Source of the DNA: Gammaproteobacteria bacterium UBA7449
Lineage (GTDB): Bacteria > Pseudomonadota > Gammaproteobacteria > Pseudomonadales > Pseudohongiellaceae
Direction: 5' to 3'
DNA: 6,686 nucleotides
Assembly (NCBI GenBank): GCA_002477465.1
Contig: DLPV01000031.1
Span: forward strand, 1 to 6,686
This document shows positions 1 through 5,425 of this stretch, piece by piece. Position numbers and translations under genes: made by a program. Each line of letters opens with the position of its first letter. The first letter of the stretch is position 1. Below the pieces are notes generated by a model. It was given only the letters and a program-made list of their open reading frames with translations, had not been told where the DNA came from and made no database searches.

Positions 1-2
1 TT

Positions 3-364
3 TGGTGGAGGCGGGGGGATTTGAACCCCCGTCCGTCAGCTCGCGGCCTAAAGATCTACATGTTTAGCGTCGTCTATTGAGTTAGCCCACGTCTACCCGA
101 CGGGCAGGGCGAGTAGGGCGAGTTTGAGAAAGATTTAACGGTTCGGTCCCAAACACCCGTTCCGCGATCCTGTTCTAAATGACGATTGCAAAACTCCGGT
201 TTACAGGCATCCCTGAGGCAATCGCTAGCAAGCTATATTAAGCTGCTAGAGCGTATCTATCGTCGTTGGCAACTATAAAGTTGCAGTAATTGATTTACGA
301 GAGTTACTACCCTCTCGACATGCACCTCAGGTGTTGATACCGGCGTCGAATCCGAATCGCCCCC
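3..364 (-). ncRNA. ssrA: tmRNA (transfer-messenger RNA), complete
   Basis: One-piece tmRNA that, with SmpB, rescues ribosomes stalled on mRNAs lacking a stop codon and adds a degradation tag. The 5' end (position 364) reads GGGGGCGATTCGG and its first seven bases pair with the 3' segment CGCCTCC before ACCA, forming the acceptor stem. The T arm is the usual GGGGGTTCAAATCCCCC, and CCA is encoded (positions 3-5). The 362-base length is normal for the family. The tag frame lies in the middle (238-270). The structured region at 101-123 holds two 9-base-spaced copies of GGGCGAGT (plus-strand reading), in the part of the molecule where the later pseudoknots lie. The gene is on the same strand as smpB, about 2.1 kb downstream of it. 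The terminator would lie beyond the left edge. Confidence 0.97.
238..270 (-). other. tmRNA tag-peptide reading frame (ANDDRYALAA-stop)
   Basis: Within ssrA on the minus strand, the resume codon GCC (268-270) is followed by AAC GAC GAT AGA TAC GCT CTA GCA GCT and TAA (238-240). The encoded tag is ANDDRYALAA. The ending YALAA is the ClpXP/ClpAP degradation signal known from E. coli (ANDENYALAA), and AND is the usual start that SspB-type adaptors recognise. The arginine at tag position 5 replaces the asparagine found in E. coli. The frame assignment is certain from the AND...YALAA signature; the preference of local proteases for this version is not visible. Confidence 0.93.
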
Positions 365-376
365 AGAAGAACTTCA

Positions 377-385
377 ATTGTAACA
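377..385 (-). promoter_or_regulatory. Likely ssrA promoter, extended -10
   Basis: Read on the minus strand the site is TGTTACAAT: a TACAAT -10 box (377-382) directly preceded by the TGn extension. Its downstream edge lies 12 bases before the mature 5' end at 364. A start about 7 bases downstream would give a leader of only a few bases, to be removed by RNase P. No good -35 box is seen at 16-18 bases upstream, which fits an extended -10 promoter. This is a pattern match only. Confidence 0.5.
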
Positions 386-644
386 TGATTGGCCTGAACC
401 TGTTGTCTGGGTGGAAATACCTGGCCATGCTTTACATATGAGGGCTTGGGCTGCTTTTTCAACCGCGCTGAACGCCGCGAATCATGCGGCTTATGCCCGT
501 TGCTGCCTTAAATCCCTACGGGGTCAGATTAAACGCAAGGCAATAGTCTCCCCTCAGCTCATCCGTCAAGAACGAGAACAGCTACAGAAGAGGCGTAATA
601 TTGATAATTCGCCTGCCCTTTGCTGACCCTGCGAAAGAATGGCC

Positions 645-1352
645 TTAACTGCCGCCGCGCCAGCCTTTGCAGTCCTTTTCGATATCTTTGGCAATGTCCT
701 GCAGCAGAACTTCTCGCAGTCGCAGTTTGCTGCTGGTGTGGGCAGCCGCATCGAGCTTCAAGGCATCGGCTGCCCGCGTCATTGCTACTTGCATTAACTG
801 CTCTGAGCTGCATAGCTCGTCCAGGAACCCTGCGTGTACCGCCTCTTTAGCCGAGAAGTAGTAGGCAAAGTTAACTGCCTTGTTCAGCTGTTGCGGCGTT
901 AGCCGTTGTCTGAGAGCGCGAATGGCGAAGTGCGGTACAGTCATACCTATAGCTACTTCATTGGCGGCGAATTTCGAATCTCCGTCGATGCCAATTCGAT
1001 AATCAGTGGACATTAACAGGAAACAGCCCATGGCGATTGCATGTCCGCTACAGGCTGCGATTGTTGGTAAGGGGAAGCTCAACAGGCGTTCAGACAGACG
1101 TGCGCCGCTGCTTAACATGGTGTAGGTCTGCTCCTTGTCACCTGATTTGAATACCCCAAGGTCGAAGCCCCCCGAAAACATTCTCTCGCGACCGGTAATG
1201 ATGACTACGCCCCCATTTGACTCTGCCTGATCTAATGCAGCGTTTATGCCGTCAATCATCTCTACCGACATCACATTGGCCTTGCCATCGTCCATCGATA
1301 TCGTAGACACACCATCTGAGAATTCGTAGCTTACAAGTGGATTCGGATTCAT
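645..1352 (-). CDS. Crotonase/enoyl-CoA hydratase family protein
   Basis: A 235-residue cytosolic crotonase-fold protein, likely acting on an acyl-CoA thioester; the exact reaction is not known. The oxyanion-hole segment FSGGFDLG is at residues 59-66, and the second one, CSGHAIAMGC, at 101-110. The motif FAANEVAIGM (128-137) carries Glu132, which aligns with catalytic Glu164 of rat mitochondrial enoyl-CoA hydratase. The position matching Glu144 of the rat enzyme (CELA) is Phe111 (CFLL), so simple hydration by the two-glutamate mechanism is doubtful. The overall pattern (short 'DDGKANV' N-terminus, 'GHAIA.G.FLL.S.DYRIG', 'NEVAIGMT.PH') matches, from memory, a subfamily of roughly 230 residues in proteobacteria and actinobacteria. 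The ATG start is preceded by GAAAG. No partner fatty-acid genes are adjacent. Family sure; substrate unknown. Confidence 0.9.
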   Translation of the reverse strand: MNPNPLVSYEFSDGVSTISMDDGKANVMSVEMIDGINAALDQAESNGGVVIITGRERMFSGGFDLGVFKSGDKEQTYTMLSSGARLSERLLSFPLPTIAACSGHAIAMGCFLLMSTDYRIGIDGDSKFAANEVAIGMTVPHFAIRALRQRLTPQQLNKAVNFAYYFSAKEAVHAGFLDELCSSEQLMQVAMTRAADALKLDAAAHTSSKLRLREVLLQDIAKDIEKDCKGWRGGS

Positions 1353-1543
1353 AGTCTTTCAGTCTCTCTGCTGCGGAAATAGAGAACAGGATTGTAGTGT
1401 ATTGATTGCAGGCCGGAAAGACCAAGCCTTGCTTGCCCCTTCGCTTTTCAACTCCCTGGTACAGTGTGCCCTCAACATACATTTCTCTTCAAAGGCTGGT
1501 AGTATCTTCAAGACTTTCTTCGCTGCTAAACGGATTTCAGGCT

Positions 1544-1741
1544 TTGATTAAAAGTGTGCATCTGCTGTTTTGGCTTGTTTGCCTCGTCATTATGGTCGCT
1601 TTTGTCTTGGTGTTCAGGGATATTCTCACGCCATTGGTAATCGGAATAACGATTTCAATACCAGTAGCAGTAACCCTTTGCATGCTCATTGGTTTCGCGG
1701 TGGAAAGGTACAAAGACAGCAGTAATTACGCAGCGGAGTGA
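1544..1741 (+). CDS. Small two-helix membrane protein, hypothetical
   Basis: I do not recognise this protein. From the TTG at 1544 it would be 65 residues: a hydrophobic segment at 7-24 (LLFWLVCLVIMVAFVLVF), a short Arg-Asp loop, a second hydrophobic segment at 31-53 and a charged tail ending in NYAAE. Two membrane helices with both ends on the same side are likely. The frame stays open upstream to a TTG at 1406, but that part lacks a plausible protein pattern and comes close to the divergent crotonase gene. TTG 1544 has AGG only two bases upstream and GTG 1556 has no good ribosome site, so the start is uncertain. It lies 52 bases upstream of the next gene on the same strand and may be cotranscribed with it. 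Confidence 0.45.
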   Translation: MIKSVHLLFWLVCLVIMVAFVLVFRDILTPLVIGITISIPVAVTLCMLIGFAVERYKDSSNYAAE

Positions 1742-1793
1742 CGCAACAAGCTATAAATGGCTCAAACTAAATCTGCGCCTGGAGACTCTGAAC

Positions 1794-2381
1794 ATGGCAA
1801 CAACTATCACTGAACTTGTGGACAAGATTGCGCGCCTGGAAAACCAGCTTGTTGAAGAGTTAAAAAAGCAACAGGAAGAATTTCACTACACTGTTGAAGA
1901 TAACAAGATTAAGTTTGAACAAATAATTCTCGATACCCATCGCAAACTTAAAGTCGCAATTCTGCCGTGGTTAAAGTCCGCAACGCTACGGAATGTAATT
2001 TCTTCGCCCTTCATCTATTCGATGGTCATTCCAATCGCCTTTATGGATCTTACCGTGACTATTTACCAGAATGTTTGCTTTCGCTTGTATGGTATTTCAC
2101 TGGTAAAACGCTCTAACTATGTTGTTATGGACCGACACAAGCTGGCTTATCTCAATGGTATCGAGAAATTCAACTGTCTTTATTGTGGCTATGGCAATGG
2201 GGTTATTGCCTACACCCGAGAGATTATTGCGAGAACAGAACAATACCGGTGCCCAATCAAGCACGCGCGCAGAGTGGTTGGGACTCATAGACGCTACGCA
2301 AATTTTGTTGCCTTCGGCGATGCAGAAGGCTATCAAACAAAGCGGCTTGAATTTCGTGAAAGTTTGAAAGACACCGATTAA
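1794..2381 (+). CDS. Conserved-looking hypothetical protein with coiled coil, hydrophobic stretch and CxxC motif
   Basis: A 195-residue protein without an assigned function. ATG 1794 is chosen because GGAG lies nine bases upstream and the protein then starts with a clean heptad-like helix (residues 3-50, LVDKIARLENQLVEELKKQQ). The open frame to the left, from 1689, overlaps the previous gene and looks non-coding. Residues 69-100 are hydrophobic with few charges (ISSPFIYSMVIPIAFMDL), probably a membrane-associated segment. The C-terminal half has the dense pattern DRHKLAYLNGIEKFNCLYCG, then YGNG, then RTEQYRCPIKHARR. Cys128, Cys131, Cys153 and His157 could form a metal site. From memory, similar proteins with the 'YCGY.NG...TEQY.CPIKHA' pattern occur as unnamed hypotheticals in other Gammaproteobacteria; I cannot verify this here. 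The region is A/T-rich (25 G+C in the 60 bases at 1921-1980). Confidence 0.8.
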   Translation: MATTITELVDKIARLENQLVEELKKQQEEFHYTVEDNKIKFEQIILDTHRKLKVAILPWLKSATLRNVISSPFIYSMVIPIAFMDLTVTIYQNVCFRLYGISLVKRSNYVVMDRHKLAYLNGIEKFNCLYCGYGNGVIAYTREIIARTEQYRCPIKHARRVVGTHRRYANFVAFGDAEGYQTKRLEFRESLKDTD

Positions 2382-2420
2382 GGTTCTATGCAAAATCGAT
2401 ATTGAGAGAAGGTCTGTGAC

Positions 2421-2436
2421 CCAACGCAAGGGTTGG
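2421..2436. other. Weak hairpin between convergent genes
   Basis: CCAAC (2421-2425) and GTTGG (2432-2436) form a five-base-pair stem with a six-base loop in the 95-base gap between the converging 195-residue gene and smpB. Neither strand has a T-run after the stem, so it is not a convincing intrinsic terminator. It is the only hairpin near the ends of both genes apart from the adjacent palindrome. Confidence 0.3.
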
Positions 2437-2450
2437 CTTGGCTATAGCAA

Positions 2451-2462
2451 TCGCGGCCGCGA
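2451..2462. repeat. Perfect 12-base palindrome TCGCGGCCGCGA
   Basis: TCGCGGCCGCGA reads identically on both strands and lies 14 bases beyond the smpB stop codon. All 12 bases except the outer pairs are G or C, in a locally A/T-rich stretch. It could be a protein-binding site, part of transcript-end structure, or chance. No second copy was seen in the window. Confidence 0.5.
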
Positions 2463-2476
2463 CCTGGGAACAGCAG

Positions 2477-2959
2477 CTAGCGATTAGTCTGTCGTACCGC
2501 TCTCTGCTTCTCAATATTCCACTGTCGATCCTTGATGGTGGCGCGTTTGTCGTGGGATTGCTTGCCTTTGGCGAGAGCAATTTCTGCCTTGATCAGGTGG
2601 TTCTTCCAGTACAGCTTGGCGCAGACACAGGTGTAGCCTTTTTGTTGAGTGGCAATGAACAGCCTCGCCAACTCCTTCCTGTGTAAGAGCAGTTTTTTAG
2701 TGCGGCCCGGGTCGGCCACCACGTGGGTGCTTGCGGTGTTCAGCGGCGTGATGTTGCAACCCAGCAGAAACGCCTCGCCATTTTGTATCAGGACATAGCT
2801 ATCCACCAGCTGCACTTTCTTGTCGCGCAGACTCTTAACCTCCCATCCCTGCAGCGCAATGCCAGCCTCGAACGTGTCTTCAATGAAGTAGTCGTGGCGT
2901 GCTTTTTTGTTCTGCACGATGGTGTTGTCGGGGACTTTTGGTTTCTTGGATTTCGCCAT
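2477..2959 (-). CDS. smpB: SsrA-binding protein SmpB
   Basis: RNA-binding partner of tmRNA. It delivers alanyl-tmRNA with EF-Tu to stalled ribosomes, and its C-terminal tail reads the empty mRNA channel. The protein has 160 residues, the same length as in E. coli. Conserved parts are NKKARHDYFIEDTFEAGIAL (17-36), QGWEVKSLR (37-45), DSYVLIQNGEAFLLGCNITP (53-72), STHVVADPGRTKKLLLHRKE (77-96) and the basic tail starting KGKQSHDKR (131-139). Cys111 and Cys113 are extra cysteines relative to E. coli. The ATG at 2957-2959 is fixed by the usual MAK-type start. No Shine-Dalgarno sequence precedes it, and a TATAAT box ends eight bases upstream, so the mRNA may be leaderless. ssrA follows on the same strand, but three genes lie between them. 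Confidence 0.98.
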   Translation of the reverse strand: MAKSKKPKVPDNTIVQNKKARHDYFIEDTFEAGIALQGWEVKSLRDKKVQLVDSYVLIQNGEAFLLGCNITPLNTASTHVVADPGRTKKLLLHRKELARLFIATQQKGYTCVCAKLYWKNHLIKAEIALAKGKQSHDKRATIKDRQWNIEKQRAVRQTNR

Positions 2960-2967
2960 GGGGCGCG

Positions 2968-2973
2968 ATTATA
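2968..2973 (-). promoter_or_regulatory. -10 box (TATAAT) just upstream of smpB
   Basis: On the minus strand a perfect TATAAT is followed by eight bases (CGCGCCCC) and then the smpB ATG. A start at the usual 6-8 bases downstream of the -10 box would place transcription initiation at or within two bases of the start codon. The -35 region at 16-18 bases upstream is poor (T-rich, CTTTTT/TTTTTA). A promoter farther upstream is not excluded. Confidence 0.5.
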
Positions 2974-3026
2974 GCCTGTTCAAGATAGTTAAAAAGGAAT
3001 CAAGGGAAATAGAGTAGCTATGGCGA

Positions 3027-3056
3027 TTGTGCTTTTAGGCCAGCGGTTGATAGAAT
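3027..3056 (+). promoter_or_regulatory. Likely promoter of the transporter-ratA-rnfH unit
   Basis: TTGTGC (3027-3032) and TAGAAT (3051-3056) are 18 bases apart, a fair sigma-70 pair matching four and five of six consensus bases. Initiation near 3063 would give a leader of about 50 bases before the ATG at 3112. It faces away from the smpB -10 box, so both promoters share the 152-base intergenic space. Confidence 0.45.
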
Positions 3057-3111
3057 CCGATCACGCAAGCCCGCGATAATAAGCTAATCTATTGAGAAAT
3101 AAGGGGTTTTA

Positions 3112-4518
3112 ATGGCTCAAGAAAGAGGGCAGTTCAGCTCGAAATTGGGATTCATCCTTGCTGCTGCCGGTTCTGCCGTGGGGCTGGGTAACCTTGTTGC
3201 CTTCCCGGTCATGGCATCAAAAAACGGTGGTGCCGCGTTTCTCATTATTTACCTCTTCTTCATCGCGTTCATTTGCTACCCAGTCATGATGGCCGAGATT
3301 GCCATGGGCAGACGCACCACCAGAAACCCCGTGGGTGCATTCTCTGAATTGTCCGGTGGCCAACTCATCTGGCGACTGGCGGGGATGCTCGCCATTCTGA
3401 CGCCTTTTATGATCGCGGTGTTCTACACAGTCATCACGGTGTGGCTGGTGGTGTATATCAAAGAAATTTTCGGGGGCAATCTGGACGTGTTGTCCCGGCC
3501 GGGAAATTTCAATGAAGTGGTGGCGAGACCTTCGCTGTTTGGCTATCTCATCGCGCTGCTGGGCGTGATGTTCTTCATCCTGCTGGGTGGCGTGAAAGGA
3601 GGAATCGAGCGCCTGGCCCGGGTGTTGATGCCGACCCTGGCGGTGATGCTGCTCCTGCTGGTTGGCTTTGTGCTTACCCTGGACAATGCCGGCACAGGGG
3701 TGACTTATTACCTGGTGCCGGATTTCAGCAGGATAAACCTGGCCACAATCAACGGTGCGCTATCCCAGGCGTTCTTCTCCCTTTCACTGGGCATGGGCAT
3801 CCTGATTACCTATGGTTCCTACTTCAGTCGCGAAGACAATATTGCCGATTCGACCCGCATGGTGGCTATAGCTGATACCGCGATCGCCTTCAGTGCGGGG
3901 CTGCTGATTCTACCCGCTATCTTTGCCTTTGATCCGAATACCAATACCGACGATCTCTCTACCAGCAGTGTCGGCCTGATCTTCGACTTCCTGCCGCAGA
4001 TTTTTCTTTCCATGCAGGATACTGTTGGCTACGGCGGCGCGAGTTTTGTTGCCATCGTGTTTTTCACCCTGGTGTTCTTCGCTGCCTTGACCTCCATGGT
4101 GTCGATTATAGAAATACCTATCGCATGCTGGATCGACGAACTGGGCATGACCCGCAAGAAAGCGGTGATGCTGCAGGCTATACTGCTCACAATTTTCGCG
4201 GTGCCGGCGACCATGTCCCTGGGCATCTCTGATTTCTTCACCAATTTCACCAGCTATGGGGGCGTAACCAAATCGTTCTTCGATCTGGTGTCAGATGTCT
4301 TTTACGAGACGATCCTGCCCTTTGTCGGTTTCACTGTGTGTATCTTCTGTGCTTACAAGTGGAAGGTGAGTGGATTGAAAGAGGAGCTGGTGATTGGAGA
4401 TGACAAATACTCTGGCTCATTGACCGAACGTTATATCAACCTCTCTCTTGGTACCGTGATCCCCATCGTCCTGCTTGTGGTTTTCCTGAGCACGGTTAAC
4501 CAGGTTTACCTGGGATAG
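3112..4518 (+). CDS. Sodium-dependent transporter, neurotransmitter:sodium symporter (NSS/SNF) family
   Basis: An inner-membrane, Na+-coupled symporter of the LeuT/MhsT type, probably importing an amino acid or related amine; the substrate cannot be read from sequence. It has 468 residues and about 11 hydrophobic helices, usual for bacterial members. Helix 1 has GSAVGLGNLVAFPV (20-33) with GLGN (24-27), the unwound Na+/substrate segment, followed by KNGGAAFLI and EIAMGR (62-67). Helix 6 has FFSLSLGMGILITYGSY (221-237), close to LeuT FFTLSLGFGAIITYASY. Helix 8 has FFAALTSMVSIIEIP (322-336), whose Thr327-Ser328 match the Na2-site pair of LeuT, followed by DELGMTRKKAV. The ATG is preceded by AAGGGG at 3101-3106, a strong ribosome site. 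ratA starts 10 bases after its stop, so the two are probably cotranscribed. Confidence 0.95.
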   Translation: MAQERGQFSSKLGFILAAAGSAVGLGNLVAFPVMASKNGGAAFLIIYLFFIAFICYPVMMAEIAMGRRTTRNPVGAFSELSGGQLIWRLAGMLAILTPFMIAVFYTVITVWLVVYIKEIFGGNLDVLSRPGNFNEVVARPSLFGYLIALLGVMFFILLGGVKGGIERLARVLMPTLAVMLLLLVGFVLTLDNAGTGVTYYLVPDFSRINLATINGALSQAFFSLSLGMGILITYGSYFSREDNIADSTRMVAIADTAIAFSAGLLILPAIFAFDPNTNTDDLSTSSVGLIFDFLPQIFLSMQDTVGYGGASFVAIVFFTLVFFAALTSMVSIIEIPIACWIDELGMTRKKAVMLQAILLTIFAVPATMSLGISDFFTNFTSYGGVTKSFFDLVSDVFYETILPFVGFTVCIFCAYKWKVSGLKEELVIGDDKYSGSLTERYINLSLGTVIPIVLLVVFLSTVNQVYLG

Positions 4519-4528
4519 CTCGCCTCCA

Positions 4529-4963
4529 GTGCCGAAAATCGAGCGCAGTGCACTGGTGAATCATTCCGCGGCCGAATTATTCGACCTGGTGAATGATATA
4601 GAGGCCTACCCCAGTTTCATGCCGGGTTGTCGGGGCGCAAGGGTAATCGAGAAGTCGGATGAAGAATTGGTGGGTGAGCTGCAATTGGGAGCTGCAGGCG
4701 TTGAACAGCGCTTCACCACGCGCAATGCTCTGGAGCGGCCAACTCGGATTTCCATGTCACTGCTTGAAGGGAATTTCCGCGAGTTCTCTGCTGAGTGGAA
4801 GTTTGAGGCACTTAGTGACCAGGCCTGCAAGGTTTCCCTCTCCATGACCTTTGAGTTTTCGCGTTCGTTTCTGGATCTTGCGGCCAGTACCTTGTTTTCC
4901 TCCATGGCCAACGCGCAGGTTGATGCAATCGTCAAGCGCGCCGCAGCGGTTTATGGCAATTAG
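4529..4963 (+). CDS. ratA: RatA family protein (START/COQ10-like; ribosome-association inhibitor)
   Basis: A 144-residue, single-domain START-fold protein. The E. coli homologue was reported to bind 50S subunits and block 70S assembly (hence 'toxin' and the alternative name PasT). Related COQ10 proteins bind ubiquinone, so a role in quinone or stress metabolism is also possible. Landmarks shared with E. coli RatA are the start MPKIERSALV, the DIEAYPSFMPGC motif (23-34), FTTRN (62-66), EGNFREFSAEWKF (80-92), FEFSR (108-112) and the C-terminal helix ending VKRAAAVY. It begins with GTG (4529-4531), the only plausible start. No clear Shine-Dalgarno sequence is present and the transporter stop is 10 bases upstream, so translation may depend on coupling to the transporter. 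rnfH follows closely. Confidence 0.95.
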   Translation: MPKIERSALVNHSAAELFDLVNDIEAYPSFMPGCRGARVIEKSDEELVGELQLGAAGVEQRFTTRNALERPTRISMSLLEGNFREFSAEWKFEALSDQACKVSLSMTFEFSRSFLDLAASTLFSSMANAQVDAIVKRAAAVYGN

Positions 4964-4991
4964 GGCTATCTAGACAAAATTGGACAGAGGC

Positions 4992-5321
4992 GTGAAAAAG
5001 CACTTTCAGGTTGAAGTGGCCTATGCCACACCGGAGCATCAGTTAATCATCGCTGTTAAGGTGCCTGAGGGCTGCACCGCGTTAGAGGCAGTTGAACAAT
5101 CTGGCATCGCCGAGCGCTTCGACACAATCAACATTTACCAAGACCCGATGGGCATATTTTCGCAGCCACTGAATGGCAAAGTCTTGCCTGAACCCAGCGA
5201 TTACATCCTGCAGTCAGGGGACCGGATTGAGATCTACCGCCCATTGCTGATCGATCCCAAGCAGGCGCGGCTGAACCGCGCTAAAAACAAAGAAACGAAG
5301 CAAGACAAGAGCTTGGCTTAG
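4992..5321 (+). CDS. rnfH: RnfH/RatB family ubiquitin-like protein
   Basis: A small beta-grasp (ubiquitin-like) protein of unknown biochemical function that almost always follows ratA in Gammaproteobacteria. It was once called antitoxin RatB, though an antitoxin role is not established. From GTG 4992 it has 109 residues: QVEVAYATPEHQ (6-17), the VPEGCTALEAVEQSGI segment (24-39), GIFSQPL (54-60) and the family signature GDRIEIYRPLLIDPKQARLN (76-95), then a Lys-rich tail. GTG 4992 is preferred over TTG 4980 because the distance to VEVAYA then equals that in E. coli, and GGA lies seven bases upstream; TTG 4980 has no ribosome site. It lies 28 bases after the ratA stop. The gene usually found next, bamE, is not here. 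Confidence 0.93.
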   Translation: MKKHFQVEVAYATPEHQLIIAVKVPEGCTALEAVEQSGIAERFDTINIYQDPMGIFSQPLNGKVLPEPSDYILQSGDRIEIYRPLLIDPKQARLNRAKNKETKQDKSLA

Positions 5322-5354
5322 CGATTGTTTGCGAATGTCGAATTTCTGCTGGAC

Positions 5355-5383
5355 TAGGCATTCACAAGGTCAACGCGCATAAT
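5355..5383 (+). promoter_or_regulatory. Likely promoter of the CC-tail protein/ATPase pair
   Basis: TAGGCA (5355-5360) and CATAAT (5378-5383) are separated by 17 bases and match four and five of six sigma-70 consensus bases. Initiation near 5390 would give a leader of about 36 bases before ATG 5426. This suggests that the last two genes form their own operon rather than extending the ratA-rnfH unit, although no terminator is visible after rnfH. Confidence 0.4.
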
Positions 5384-5425
5384 TAGCTCTTAGCTTGAAT
5401 CTGCAAGAGTCATTGGCAGTCAAAT

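Noticed and set aside
107..123. Nine-base tandem repeat of GGGCGAGT as a mobile or regulatory repeat
   Set aside because: It lies inside the tmRNA structured region and has only two copies; best explained as part of a pseudoknot segment.
474..490. Hairpin GCCGC/GCGGC with a seven-base loop as terminator of the crotonase gene
   Set aside because: Only five pairs, no T-run on either strand, and more than 150 bases past the stop codon.
411..626. Plus-strand 71-codon open frame between ssrA and the crotonase gene
   Set aside because: It starts with GTG without a ribosome site, begins only a few tens of bases upstream of the ssrA promoter, on the opposite strand, and its protein has no domain-like pattern. 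It also overlaps where the crotonase transcript must end.
1391..1396. TACAAT (minus strand) as crotonase promoter
   Set aside because: No acceptable -35 box at 16-18 bases and no TGn extension, so support is too weak to list.
1406..1543. N-terminal extension of the small membrane protein to TTG 1406
   Set aside because: The extra 46 residues have no recognisable pattern, there is no fitting ribosome site, and the extension would run up close to the divergent crotonase gene.
1689..1793. N-terminal extension of the Cys-motif protein
   Set aside because: It overlaps the upstream frame by 53 bases, while ATG 1794 has a well-spaced GGAG.
2097..2429. Minus-strand 110-codon open frame
   Set aside because: Opposite-strand shadow of the Cys-motif gene; no ribosome site and no plausible protein pattern.
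4529..5321. ratA-rnfH as a type II toxin-antitoxin module
   Set aside because: The name persists in databases, but both are widespread housekeeping families and an antitoxin role of RnfH is not established.
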